This document shows, one piece after another, positions 1-6,628 of a stretch of 31,872 nucleotides of DNA (the first letter of the stretch is position 1; every line of letters begins with the position of its first letter). Origin of the DNA: a virus; the IMG/VR virus record IMGVR_UViG_3300033571_010791, positions 1-31,872 of that record, one strand, 5' to 3'. The position numbers and the translations under genes are program-made. The notes beneath the pieces were generated by a model. It was given only the letters and a program-made list of their open reading frames with translations. It was not told the DNA's origin and did no database searches.

Positions 1-87
1 ATTGGGCGCATTGATTGCAATAACAGAAATTCACCGCCACATTGCGGCGATTATCTGGCCAGCATTAGTTTTTATTTTTGAACAATA
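1..87. repeat. Terminal direct repeat, left copy (circular join)
   Basis: Bases 1-87 are identical to 31786-31872. An exact odd-length end repeat that falls inside a gene is typical of a de Bruijn assembly of a circular molecule. The open frame crossing the join becomes complete when the ends are merged. A genuine short terminal repeat on a linear virion DNA cannot be excluded. Confidence 0.95.
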
Positions 88-88
88 A
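2..88 (+). CDS. Small membrane protein, 3' part of the gene starting at 31745
   Basis: This is the carboxy-terminal part of the 42-residue protein that begins at 31745, in frame from base 2 (TTG GGC GCA) to the TAA at 86-88. It lacks its own start here because the circle was opened inside the gene. The next gene begins 22 bases downstream behind its own Shine-Dalgarno sequence, so the two are probably co-transcribed. Confidence 0.7.
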   Translation: MGALIAITEIHRHIAAIIWPALVFIFEQ

Positions 89-110
89 ACAAAAAAAGAA
101 AGGGACAAAA

Positions 111-431
111 ATGTATTTCACAAGAGCAGAAATCAAATCAGAACTAACAAACAAATATGACGAAATCACAAATTCATACAAAGACATTGATGATGCATTG
201 GCAGAATTTGCCGATTCATTCGTGCCCGTAATGAATTTGGACATAATGCGCGATTGGACACAATTATCGGGCGAAGATTCAGACCAATGGAAAGAAATGG
301 GTTACGATGCCAATCGCAATGAAGGCGGCATTTTGAACTTGATGCAAATGGACTTGATTTTGTATTATTTGAAAATCACCCGTGAAATGTGGGAACAAAT
401 CGAAGAAGAAAAGGAAAATGATGCAAACTGA
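111..431 (+). CDS. Hypothetical small acidic protein (106 aa)
   Basis: The start is ATG 111, preceded by the leader AAGAAAGGGACAAAA, which carries a strong AAAGGGA ribosome site. A TTG at 78 in the same frame lies inside the previous gene and is less likely. The product is acidic and helix-rich, with many Asp/Glu residues and a C-terminal EEEKEND tail, and no cysteines or membrane segment. No family is recognised. It opens a run of small genes that overlap by a few bases, and its leader matches those before 11785, 31164 and 31370, suggesting common translational control. Confidence 0.75.
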   Translation: MYFTRAEIKSELTNKYDEITNSYKDIDDALAEFADSFVPVMNLDIMRDWTQLSGEDSDQWKEMGYDANRNEGGILNLMQMDLILYYLKITREMWEQIEEEKENDAN

Positions 432-636
432 TGGATTACGCGAAGGCATCGAACGCTTGATTGACCAAGTCGAAATGACTGCTTTCAATAATGGGTTTGA
501 ATCTTGTTTGAACGCATTGGATGAATTATCAAATCAATTGAACAATGACCATTTACACGATGAAGCTGAATTGCTTCGTTGGGCAGTAAAAGAATTGAAC
601 GGGGAAAATGATGTTCCAATTTATCAAAGAGATTAA
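421..636 (+). CDS. Hypothetical small protein (71 aa)
   Basis: This gene overlaps the end of the previous one. ATG 421 is chosen because the AAAGG at 409-413 is 7 bases away, while ATG 418 is too close. The product is an acidic helical protein (ERLIDQVEMTAFNNGFESC, then LDELSNQLNNDHLHDEAELL). The pattern FNNGFESCLNALDEL resembles small phage proteins of the 'ykgfesG' type, but no function can be assigned. Tight coupling to both neighbours argues that it is really translated. Confidence 0.7.
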   Translation: MQTDGLREGIERLIDQVEMTAFNNGFESCLNALDELSNQLNNDHLHDEAELLRWAVKELNGENDVPIYQRD

Positions 637-862
637 GTTTCAAATCGCGGACAAAGTATTTTCACGCGAATTAGATGAAACACACGATAGAGCATTTAGG
701 GCTGGCGTGGCGTATGCTGTCCGTAAAATTTCGTTTGATTCAGACATTCAAATCGAAAAAATTCAAATGACAAAAGTGGAACGGAAAGGTTACGAAAAAT
801 GCCAACAAGTGATTCAAGACACACGGAAAACAATTCAACGACAGACAAGGGCGGACGTCTGA
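608..862 (+). CDS. Hypothetical small basic protein (84 aa)
   Basis: The gene starts at ATG 608 or 611 behind GGGGAAA and overlaps the preceding gene by 29 bases. The product is charged. Its middle (THDRAFRAGVAYAVRKI) looks like the repeated 'ayeaGv..avr' helix seen in small phage early proteins, and the C-terminus is basic (RKTIQRQTRADV). The stop TGA overlaps the ATG of the glutaredoxin gene. No catalytic motif, cysteine pattern or membrane segment is visible, and function is unknown. Confidence 0.65.
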   Translation: MMFQFIKEIKFQIADKVFSRELDETHDRAFRAGVAYAVRKISFDSDIQIEKIQMTKVERKGYEKCQQVIQDTRKTIQRQTRADV

Positions 863-1170
863 TGACAATCACGCTCTGGACAAAACCCAATTGCGTTCAA
901 TGTGATACCACCAAACGTCAATTCGAAAAACGTGGGATTATTTTTCAAACACGGCGTTTAGACAAATCACCAAAAGCCGTTGCAAGATTTTTGGAATTGG
1001 GATTGACATCTGCGCCGATTGTGGAAACGGATGACCGCCGTTGGTCGGGTTTTCGTTTGGACAAAATCAATTCATTGGAAAAACATTTGAAAACCGAGCG
1101 TATGCGTGGCATCAATGTGCCATTGGAACCTATCAAACAAATCGCTGATGAGGTGAGCGAAGATGAATGA
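862..1170 (+). CDS. nrdH: NrdH-type glutaredoxin/thioredoxin-like protein
   Basis: This is a small redoxin. The N-terminus is a beta strand (MTITLWTKPNC) followed by the active-site CVQC (about residues 11-14), then helix and strand, and the cis-Pro element TSAPIVETDDRRWSGFR around residue 50. That order is the glutaredoxin/NrdH fold. NrdH proteins reduce class Ib ribonucleotide reductase, and no reductase gene is present here, so the likely partner is the host enzyme. ATG 862 overlaps the previous stop, behind AAGGGCGG. An upstream ATG in the same frame at 799 would add a non-redoxin extension and is rejected. The tail beyond residue 78 is longer than usual for NrdH. Confidence 0.85.
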   Translation: MTITLWTKPNCVQCDTTKRQFEKRGIIFQTRRLDKSPKAVARFLELGLTSAPIVETDDRRWSGFRLDKINSLEKHLKTERMRGINVPLEPIKQIADEVSEDE

Positions 1171-1366
1171 TGAAATCGAAACATTTGAAGAAGCAATGGA
1201 AATCATCACGCGAATGGTTGCCGCGACAGAAAAAGATTCTGAAATGGCAATCGCCGCCACAGCAACAATCGGCAGTTTGATTGAACGCGGTTTTTCAAAT
1301 TTAGCGCTGAATGTTCTACAAACCTACAAACCAGGAAATTACACAAACGAACAGGGGACAAAATGA
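1163..1366 (+). CDS. Hypothetical small protein (67 aa)
   Basis: ATG 1163 overlaps the glutaredoxin gene by 8 bases, behind GGTGAGCGAAG. The product is acidic at the N-terminus (MNDEIETFEEAMEIITRMV) and then has an Ala-rich helix (MAIAATATIGSLIERGF). It looks like a small helical protein and no family is recognised. It ends in ATGAGC, which is the start of the next gene, so translation is coupled at both ends. Confidence 0.65.
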   Translation: MNDEIETFEEAMEIITRMVAATEKDSEMAIAATATIGSLIERGFSNLALNVLQTYKPGNYTNEQGTK

Positions 1367-1608
1367 GCACTATGAATGATGCGATTCATTCCATTTCAGT
1401 TCAAGCATTTGAACAAGGCAAAAAAATCGGCATAAAAGAAGGTCGCGAGGAAGCTTTGCACGAAACTTTTGTGACCTTGGACCGAATTTTGACGGACATC
1501 TGGGAGTATTACTACGAATATCCAGCGCATAAGGAAGCGGTATGCAAAATTCAAGGCGAAGTGGAAGCTCTGCAAGAGCGACTAAATGCCCTACACGCAT
1601 CAAAGTAG
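1363..1608 (+). CDS. Hypothetical coiled-coil protein (81 aa)
   Basis: ATG 1363 overlaps the stop of the previous gene by 4 bases, with CAGGGGACAAA as ribosome site. The product contains the pattern AFEQGKKIGIKEGREEALHE, the repeated 'G..eGreeal' helix common in small phage early proteins, and ends in a coiled-coil-like segment (EVEALQERLNALHASK). There are no enzymatic motifs. The last 67 bases also encode the start of the metalloprotease in another frame. Confidence 0.7.
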   Translation: MSTMNDAIHSISVQAFEQGKKIGIKEGREEALHETFVTLDRILTDIWEYYYEYPAHKEAVCKIQGEVEALQERLNALHASK

Positions 1609-1919
1609 GACCACAAATGTGGGACATTATTCAACATAACGCGAAAAATGACCCATTGCTAACCGAAGGAAATTTTGGTTACACACAAGACAGCAGGAAC
1701 GTCATTGTGATTGATTCGGACTTGAATGAATCAAAAAAGAAAATAACCGTATTTCACGAAGTTATGCACGCCGCACGAATGACATTTGAATTTGAACAAC
1801 CGAAAAAAAATGATTACGAGGGTTGGGAACATTATTTCATCGGGATTTGGGAAAACACTTTGCTGATGATTTTGAGAGATAATCCCGAACTTACAAAATG
1901 GTTATTGGAAGAAAAATGA
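1542..1919 (+). CDS. Small HExxH zinc metalloprotease-like protein
   Basis: The core reads ITVFHEVMHAARM, a zinc-binding HExxH motif (residues about 73-77) preceded by a beta strand, VIVIDSDL. This is the arrangement of minimal gluzincin/ImmA-IrrE-like phage proteases. The third zinc ligand may be a Glu or His in the following helix (YEGWEHYFIGIWENTLL). The length, 125 aa, is short. ATG 1542 has a good AAGGA six bases upstream and keeps the VGPQMWDI strand, so it is preferred despite a 67-base overlap with the previous gene. ATG 1617 behind TAGGA is the alternative. ImmA/IrrE proteases cleave repressors, but no target is visible here, so the substrate is unknown. Confidence 0.75.
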   Translation: MQNSRRSGSSARATKCPTRIKVGPQMWDIIQHNAKNDPLLTEGNFGYTQDSRNVIVIDSDLNESKKKITVFHEVMHAARMTFEFEQPKKNDYEGWEHYFIGIWENTLLMILRDNPELTKWLLEEK

Positions 1920-2134
1920 GGGACAAATTGACAAACAGAACAATTGCTGATTTTAGGCAAGCGGCTGCATTGTTACGAGATAAAAATCTTGTATGGTCAT
2001 CCGATTTGGATTCGATACGAGAAGATTTGTCTTTGTATTTAGAAACAGCCGTGTTGAATGACCAATGGCGAAACACCGCACTCCAAAGGGTAGTGCAAGC
2101 GCTTATTGCCGATGAAAATGATTTGAGCATATGA
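1916..2134 (+). CDS. Hypothetical small protein (72 aa)
   Basis: ATG 1916 overlaps the previous TGA as ATGA, and GGAAGAAAA serves as ribosome site. An earlier in-frame GTG at 1898 lies inside the protease gene and is not needed. The product is a helical protein with an Arg-rich N-terminus (MRDKLTNRTIADFRQ) and an acidic C-terminus (ALIADENDLSI). The Asp-Leu-rich middle gives no recognisable domain and function is unknown. Confidence 0.65.
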   Translation: MRDKLTNRTIADFRQAAALLRDKNLVWSSDLDSIREDLSLYLETAVLNDQWRNTALQRVVQALIADENDLSI

Positions 2135-2388
2135 TGAATGAATTCACGCCAGAAGATTTGTTCAAACAATGGCAATTTCAAGACGCTTTTTCCGAAGTCG
2201 CCATCAATTTAGTTGAATCAGGTGCTCATTTAGGCGCAATAACTTTTGCCCGCAAAGTAATGGCAGCTCAATTCGCCAATGGAAACAGGACACTCCGAAA
2301 CGATGAAATGCTGGAATTGGTCCAAGAGGTGAAGAATGAAGTAAAGCTAGAAACAATAAGGGGACTAAAGGATGCTAGAGAATCTTGA
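2131..2388 (+). CDS. Hypothetical small protein (85 aa)
   Basis: The gene starts at ATG 2131 (or 2134) and overlaps the previous stop as ATGATG. The product is helical with a central AINLVESGAHLGAITFARK segment and acidic and basic flanks. No cysteine pattern, membrane segment or catalytic motif is seen. It overlaps the next gene by 17 bases, which fits the compact early operon. Function is unknown. Confidence 0.65.
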   Translation: MMNEFTPEDLFKQWQFQDAFSEVAINLVESGAHLGAITFARKVMAAQFANGNRTLRNDEMLELVQEVKNEVKLETIRGLKDARES

Positions 2389-2587
2389 ACCAATTGAACC
2401 TAATCGCACCAATCGCGTGGATGAAATTTTGAAACAATTGGATGCCAAAGACCAAAAGATTTTGATTGATGCTTTGAACAATCCAAATTGGACGGCGAAT
2501 GGTTTATCCAATGCATTGCGTTTGCGTGGAATCAAACTAAGTCAATCGACAATCGCTCGTTATCGAACAAATAACAAGGACAAATAA
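2372..2587 (+). CDS. Small helix-turn-helix-like protein (71 aa)
   Basis: The product ends in a compact helical region: KILIDALNNPNW, then TANGLSNALRLRGIKLS, then QSTIARYR. The order helix, 'T..gLs.aLr..G..lS', then 'stIaRyR' is that of a winged or tri-helical DNA-binding domain in which the last helix reads DNA, as in small phage regulators and terminase-like HTH domains. No partner domain is present. Start ATG 2372 sits behind AAAGG. Its first seven residues (MLENLEP) nearly match those of the next protein (MLDNLEP). It may be a regulator of the early or late operon, by inference only. Confidence 0.6.
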   Translation: MLENLEPIEPNRTNRVDEILKQLDAKDQKILIDALNNPNWTANGLSNALRLRGIKLSQSTIARYRTNNKDK

Positions 2588-3733
2588 TTGTTGGATAATT
2601 TAGAACCAGCGCCGAAAATTACGGCACAACCAAATTACCGCGCTGCAATTGAATTCGATGGCACACAAGGCACAGCAACAACACCAGGTTATGCCAATGA
2701 ACCAGAAAATTTTGATGAATTTTTATTGTCAGCGGGTATTGACCCAACGGGAATCGAAATCATTGCCCCAATAAAAACATCAAGGTGGCAACAACGTGAA
2801 GGCGGGGAATGGCTGACATCGTATCGTTTCACGTTTCGAAATAAAAACAATGAAACCGATTTGCCAACGTTATTGTCCGAAGCAAGGAAAAAAGCAAAAG
2901 AAACAAAACCAAACAATCCCGCTGAAAAGGCTTTGATAATAGCCCCAGCCGATTTACAAGTCGGTAAGACTGGGATACGCGGGGGAACGGTTGAATTGAC
3001 CGCCAGATTGTTTAGGTCATTCACACAAATCGAACAACGCATCAAAGCAAATAAATACGAACGAATTTTTATTCTGGATTTGGGCGACATTATTGAATCC
3101 GTGTCCAACGCGGCTCAATACAATCAATTGGAATCAAATGATTTGTCACCAATGCAACAAACGGATTATGCCGCTGCCCTTATGTTTGACCTCATAAAAC
3201 GATGCGCCAAATACGCGCCCGTTACATACGGTTCAGTTGCATCGAATCATTGTCAAAACAGATTCAAAGGTCAGCAGGTCGGACGCCCAGGGTTGGATGA
3301 TTGGGGCATTGTCATTTTGCAACAATTGCGCCGATTGACCACCGAATTACAAATGGACGTTGAATACCTAATCCCACATCCGCACGATGAAGGTTTTGCT
3401 TTTCAATACGGCGTGAATACAATTGGCGCAATACACGGACATCAAGCATCGCGACCCGATGGAATCAAGAAATGGTGGCAACAATCCACATTCGGCAATC
3501 AATGGGTGCAAGCGGTTGATTTGCTTATTACGGCACATTTTCATCACTTGCGTGTTGAGGAATTGGGACAACGATTTGATGGCAATGGTTCAAAGTTCTG
3601 GGTGCAATGCCCCACCGCCGACAACGGTTCGGATTGGTATCGCCGTATCAGCGGGGAAGATAGCACAACTGGCATTTTGACAATTGAATTGGACAAACAT
3701 TTGTCATTTGCAGGTGAAGTCAGGAAAATGTAG
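2588..3733 (+). CDS. Calcineurin-like metallophosphoesterase
   Basis: This is a 381-aa protein with an N-terminal region of about 110 residues lacking clear motifs, then a metallophosphoesterase core. The motifs appear in order: PADLQVGK (first metal site, Gln in place of the usual His), LDLGDIIE (GD motif), GSVASNHCQNR (the GNH-like motif with Asn-His), IGAIHGHQ, and LLITAHFHH (final H-x-H). This is the MRE11/calcineurin-like order found in many phage proteins next to recombination or packaging genes, so a nuclease or phosphoesterase role is likely. The start is TTG 2588 (or TTG 2591) behind AAGGA. The stop overlaps the GTG of the next gene. Confidence 0.8.
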   Translation: MLDNLEPAPKITAQPNYRAAIEFDGTQGTATTPGYANEPENFDEFLLSAGIDPTGIEIIAPIKTSRWQQREGGEWLTSYRFTFRNKNNETDLPTLLSEARKKAKETKPNNPAEKALIIAPADLQVGKTGIRGGTVELTARLFRSFTQIEQRIKANKYERIFILDLGDIIESVSNAAQYNQLESNDLSPMQQTDYAAALMFDLIKRCAKYAPVTYGSVASNHCQNRFKGQQVGRPGLDDWGIVILQQLRRLTTELQMDVEYLIPHPHDEGFAFQYGVNTIGAIHGHQASRPDGIKKWWQQSTFGNQWVQAVDLLITAHFHHLRVEELGQRFDGNGSKFWVQCPTADNGSDWYRRISGEDSTTGILTIELDKHLSFAGEVRKM

Positions 3734-3915
3734 TGCCCAGCTATGACTACAAATGCCGCACGTGTGATGCCGTTGTCAGCATCGTTGCAAGCATAAAAAA
3801 AGACCCAGACATCCCCATTTGTAGCAATTGCCAATTGGAAATGATTCGTCAATTTTCAGCCCCACCAATACGCTTCAATGGCTCAGGCTTTTACTCATCA
3901 GGTAAGAACAGATGA
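3733..3915 (+). CDS. FmdB-type zinc ribbon protein
   Basis: The protein is 60 aa with the FmdB/CxxC regulatory pattern: MPSYDYKCRTC (first CxxC), ICSNCQ (second CxxC), then RFNGSGFY near the C-terminus. Four cysteines form a single zinc ribbon. The family is common in bacteria and actinophages, where the function is unknown, though a DNA- or protein-binding role is likely. GTG 3733 uses the last base of the previous stop (TAGTG), so expression is by translational coupling. It precedes the HNH gene with a 4-base overlap. Confidence 0.85.
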   Translation: MPSYDYKCRTCDAVVSIVASIKKDPDIPICSNCQLEMIRQFSAPPIRFNGSGFYSSGKNR

Positions 3916-4238
3916 AGTTTCCTCGTCCGTGTTTGGAATGCCAAAAGCTACATACGGATTATGGCGATTATTGTGCAGGGTGTAGGCGTGAAGTCCAGCG
4001 CCGTATCAATAACAATCCCAATCGCCGCGCCCGCAAACAAGCTTTGTATTCGTCTGCTTACCGTGCTGCCGCCAAAATAATCAAGCAAAATGCCACGCAT
4101 TGCCACATCTGCAAACAGCCATTTGAATCACGTGCCGACATCACGGCTGACCACATCATTGCGGGTGATGCCAATAGCCCATTGGCACCAGCGCATAAGA
4201 CCTGCAACAGCCGCAGGGGTAACAAGCCTTTAGCTTGA
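3912..4238 (+). CDS. HNH endonuclease
   Basis: The protein is 108 aa. An N-terminal zinc site (CLECQK, CAGCRR) is followed by a basic helix and the HNH core: CHICKQPF, then TADHIIAGD (catalytic His), then PAHKTCNSRRGNKP (Asn-containing finger end). HNH proteins of this kind lie beside terminase genes in many HK97-like phages and are needed for DNA cutting during packaging in several studied cases. Here the terminase genes begin about 1.9 kb downstream, after a non-coding gap and the ParB/ABC-GNAT pair. ATG 3912 overlaps the previous gene by 4 bases. Confidence 0.88.
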   Translation: MKFPRPCLECQKLHTDYGDYCAGCRREVQRRINNNPNRRARKQALYSSAYRAAAKIIKQNATHCHICKQPFESRADITADHIIAGDANSPLAPAHKTCNSRRGNKPLA

Positions 4239-4491
4239 CTTTCAAGGGTAGTTCCAGCGGGTCACAGATTGCCCCCAAAACGGTTAGAAATCGTTTCAGA
4301 TAGATAACTACCCAAATCACCTAAAAACCCGCCAAATCGTCACACAGCCCCCCGCGTAATAGAGAGAGGAGGGGTCAATCTCTAAGAACCATTTGTGCTT
4401 TACACCCCGAGCGAACCCAAACGCACATACTCGCGAAATTATTCGTTTTTTTCTGAGGTAAGGCTAAGCTGGATTTTGAAAGGATTTGCCA
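4239..4491 (+). other. Non-coding gap between early operon and ParB/terminase block
   Basis: These 253 bases hold no convincing gene. A C-run at 4348-4353 is followed by a purine tract at 4361-4374, and TAGAGA (4360-4365) pairs with TCTCTA (4379-4384) around a 13-base loop. The end carries the ribosome site GAAAGGA for the next gene. A clear -35/-10 pair was not found, although the gap must hold either a promoter for the block downstream or transcription must read through. Its place beside the HNH gene also makes it a possible packaging (cos/pac) site, which is inference. Confidence 0.5.
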
Positions 4492-5016
4492 ATGAAAATC
4501 GAAGAAATCAAAATCGGGGATTTGAAGCTCGACCCCGACAACGCCCGCACGCACGACCAAAAAAACCTCGATGCCATCGCGGGCAGCTTGGAACTTTTTG
4601 GGCAACGCAAACCCATTGTCATAACATCCGCCAACGTGATTGTCGCGGGCAACGGAACCGTTCAAGCAGCCAAGATTTTGAAATGGGAAAAAGTTGCTTG
4701 TGTCCGAATTCCCGATGATTGGACCACCGACCAAATCAAGGCTTACGCTTTGGCGGATAATCGCACCGCCGAATTGGCAAAATGGGACGAACAAGTTCTT
4801 GGCATCCAGCTTTTGGAACTATCTGAAAATGATTTTCCAATTGAACAATTTGGTTTTATGCAAGAGGAAAAACCAGACAAAATTACCGATACCGAAGAAA
4901 TGAAATGGGACGAACGTTACGAAGTAGTAATCGAATGTGCCAATGAAATTCAACAGCAAGAATTGCTAGACCGCTTTGTAAAAGAAGGTTTTAAGGTTCG
5001 GGCGATTGTTGTATGA
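4492..5016 (+). CDS. ParB-like nuclease-domain protein
   Basis: The 174-aa protein has a ParB N-terminal fold. LDPDNARTH (about 13-21) and FGQRKPIVI (36-44) are followed by VIVAGNGTVQAAKILKW (49-65), which corresponds to the nucleotide-binding box, then ALADNRTAELAKWD (86-99). The usual Arg of the ParB 'GxxR' box is replaced (AGNGTVQAA). A separate C-terminal segment (ERYEVVIEC through VRAIVV, 141-174) follows. This is the short phage type, often fused or linked to DNA-modifying enzymes, and not a chromosome-partition ParB; no ParA or centromere repeat is present. ATG 4492 behind AAAGGA is preferred over TTG 4486. Its stop overlaps the ABC-GNAT gene (ATGA), so the two probably work together. 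Confidence 0.85.
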   Translation: MKIEEIKIGDLKLDPDNARTHDQKNLDAIAGSLELFGQRKPIVITSANVIVAGNGTVQAAKILKWEKVACVRIPDDWTTDQIKAYALADNRTAELAKWDEQVLGIQLLELSENDFPIEQFGFMQEEKPDKITDTEEMKWDERYEVVIECANEIQQQELLDRFVKEGFKVRAIVV

Positions 5017-6137
5017 AAACCATCAAATTAGAAACCGTCATTGAACGTTCTGCTCGCGTGATGCAATTGGAAGGAATGTTTGATTTGCAACCATCCGAGA
5101 AAGCCATCACCGAAGTTCCGTTGAACATCCCCGATTTGTCCGAACGTGATTGGTCAATCGGTTTGATTGTTGGTCCATCTGGCGCGGGTAAAACAACCAT
5201 CGCCAAACAAATGTTTGCGGATGAAATGAAACATTTGGATAATTTCAAATGGTCAAAAGACAAAGCCGTCATCGATGATTTCCCAAAGGATTTGTCTATT
5301 CGAGAAGTCACCGAATTGCTGTCATCCGTTGGATTTAGTTCACCACCAGCTTGGTTGCGCCCGTTTTACACATTGTCCAATGGAGAACAATTTCGCGTAA
5401 CGATGGCGCGTGTATTGGCTGAAACAGGCAAAGACAAAATTGCCGTTGTCGATGAATTCACATCCGTCATTGACCGAACGGTTGCCAAAATCGGGTCAAA
5501 CGCAATTGCCAAAACCATTCGAAGACGTGGGCAAAAATTTGTCGCTGTTGGTTGTCATTATGACGTTCAAGAATGGTTGCAACCAGATTGGGTTTATGAA
5601 CCACATACGGGTTCTTTTCGATGGGAGTATCTTCGGCAACGACCACCAGTCCAATTACAAATCTTTCGAGCAAATTATGAGGCGTGGAACTCATTCAGTC
5701 GCCACCATTATTTGACCGCTGACCTAAACAAATCGGCTCAAATTTATGTTGCTTGCATCGAAGAACAGCCCGCTGCTTTGATAGCAATTTTGCCATTGGT
5801 CCACGGCGTAGTAAAAAACGCCAAACGAATTTCGCGTATTGTTGTATTGCCTGATTTTCAAGGCATTGGATTGGCTACAAAATTTATGGATGCAATTTGC
5901 GCCGCTTTATTGGCACAAGGTTTTGACACATACATAACCACCAGTCATCCAGCATTGATACGTGCTTTGAACGTGTCCAAAAATTGGTCAGTTCATCGCA
6001 AACCGTCACGTGTTGCCAAAGTCGGACCAAATAGCCAACGTGGATTGGTTTCATCTGGCGCACGCGTAACCGCTGGATTCAAATTTGCTGGAAATGCCGA
6101 TGCAACATTGTTGCCGATACTCGCACCGAGGAATTGA
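5013..6137 (+). CDS. ABC-type ATPase fused to a GNAT acyltransferase (COG2401-like)
   Basis: The 374-aa protein has two domains. The first is an ABC ATPase: Walker A GPSGAGKTT (54-62), signature LSNGEQFRV (121-129), Walker B KIAVVDEFTS (142-151, catalytic Glu148) and H-loop His182. The second, from about 215, is a GNAT acyltransferase: HHYL (231-234) and motif A RIVVLPDFQGIGLATK (275-290) with the acyl-CoA loop Q-G-I-G-L-A. No membrane segment is seen, so it is not a transporter. This fusion is known as COG2401. The phage Mu Mom protein is also a GNAT enzyme that modifies adenine in DNA, so a Mom-like DNA modification role is a reasonable hypothesis. It is coupled to ParB upstream and lies 2 bases before the small terminase. 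Confidence 0.85.
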   Translation: MKTIKLETVIERSARVMQLEGMFDLQPSEKAITEVPLNIPDLSERDWSIGLIVGPSGAGKTTIAKQMFADEMKHLDNFKWSKDKAVIDDFPKDLSIREVTELLSSVGFSSPPAWLRPFYTLSNGEQFRVTMARVLAETGKDKIAVVDEFTSVIDRTVAKIGSNAIAKTIRRRGQKFVAVGCHYDVQEWLQPDWVYEPHTGSFRWEYLRQRPPVQLQIFRANYEAWNSFSRHHYLTADLNKSAQIYVACIEEQPAALIAILPLVHGVVKNAKRISRIVVLPDFQGIGLATKFMDAICAALLAQGFDTYITTSHPALIRALNVSKNWSVHRKPSRVAKVGPNSQRGLVSSGARVTAGFKFAGNADATLLPILAPRN

Positions 6138-6139
6138 TT

Positions 6140-6628
6140 ATGCCCGCAGGAAGACCCACCAAACCCATTGAACAAAAACGGATGCTTGGCAATCCGGGCA
6201 GACGACCATTGCCCGAATCATCGGCTTTGGTGCAATTGAACGGCATCGATGAAATACCCGAACCATCACGCCCATTGTTGAAATACGGACGTGAATTTTG
6301 GGACAAAATTTGGTCAATGGGAAACACTTGGATTAGTTTCAATTCCGATTCTGAATTGTTGTTGATGACGTGCGAAATGATAGACGAACGTTGGAATTTG
6401 AGAATCAAAGTTATGCAAAACGATGAGCCGCGTTTGCGCCGAGGTTTGAGAGAATTGGACAGACAAATAATTTCCAATTTGTCATTGCTCGGATTCACCC
6501 CAAGCGATAGAAGCAGACTCGGTGTTGCCGAAGTAAAAGCAGCATCTAAATTGGAAGAATTGAAGCTTAGAAAGGCGAAAATTGTGGCCACCACAATGGC
6601 TGACCCCAGTTCCACAGAATCAAATTGA
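6140..6628 (+). CDS. terS: Terminase small subunit, P27 family
   Basis: The N-terminus is the family hallmark: MPAGRPTKPIEQ then MLGNPGRRPLPES. The 'GRP..p......GNPG.R.lp' pattern marks P27-type small terminases, which recognise the packaging site and pass DNA to the large subunit. At 162 aa it is of usual size, with a helical middle and an Ala/Lys-rich end. ATG 6140 behind GAGGA is chosen; the TTG at 6134 in frame would add two residues. The gene overlaps the large subunit by 47 bases, which is unusual but supported by that gene's own ribosome site. Confidence 0.88.
   Translation: MPAGRPTKPIEQKRMLGNPGRRPLPESSALVQLNGIDEIPEPSRPLLKYGREFWDKIWSMGNTWISFNSDSELLLMTCEMIDERWNLRIKVMQNDEPRLRRGLRELDRQIISNLSLLGFTPSDRSRLGVAEVKAASKLEELKLRKAKIVATTMADPSSTESN

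Noticed and set aside
2689-3108. Long minus-strand open frame (139 codons)
   Set aside because: It lies wholly antisense to the metallophosphoesterase gene, with no ribosome site and no recognisable domain.
4375-4794. Minus-strand and plus-strand frames over the start of the ParB gene
   Set aside because: Both conflict with the ParB fold seen in the plus frame from 4492, and neither has family features.
4492-5016. ParB as part of a plasmid-like partition system
   Set aside because: No ParA and no centromere-like repeats were found; the partner is an ABC-GNAT fusion, not a Walker-type ParA.
5013-6137. ABC transporter ATPase
   Set aside because: No permease gene or membrane segment is present, and the ATPase is fused to an acyltransferase domain.
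6079-6615. Minus-strand open frame of 178 codons
   Set aside because: It is antisense to the P27 small terminase, whose family signature is clear. It arises from the codon bias of the sense strand.
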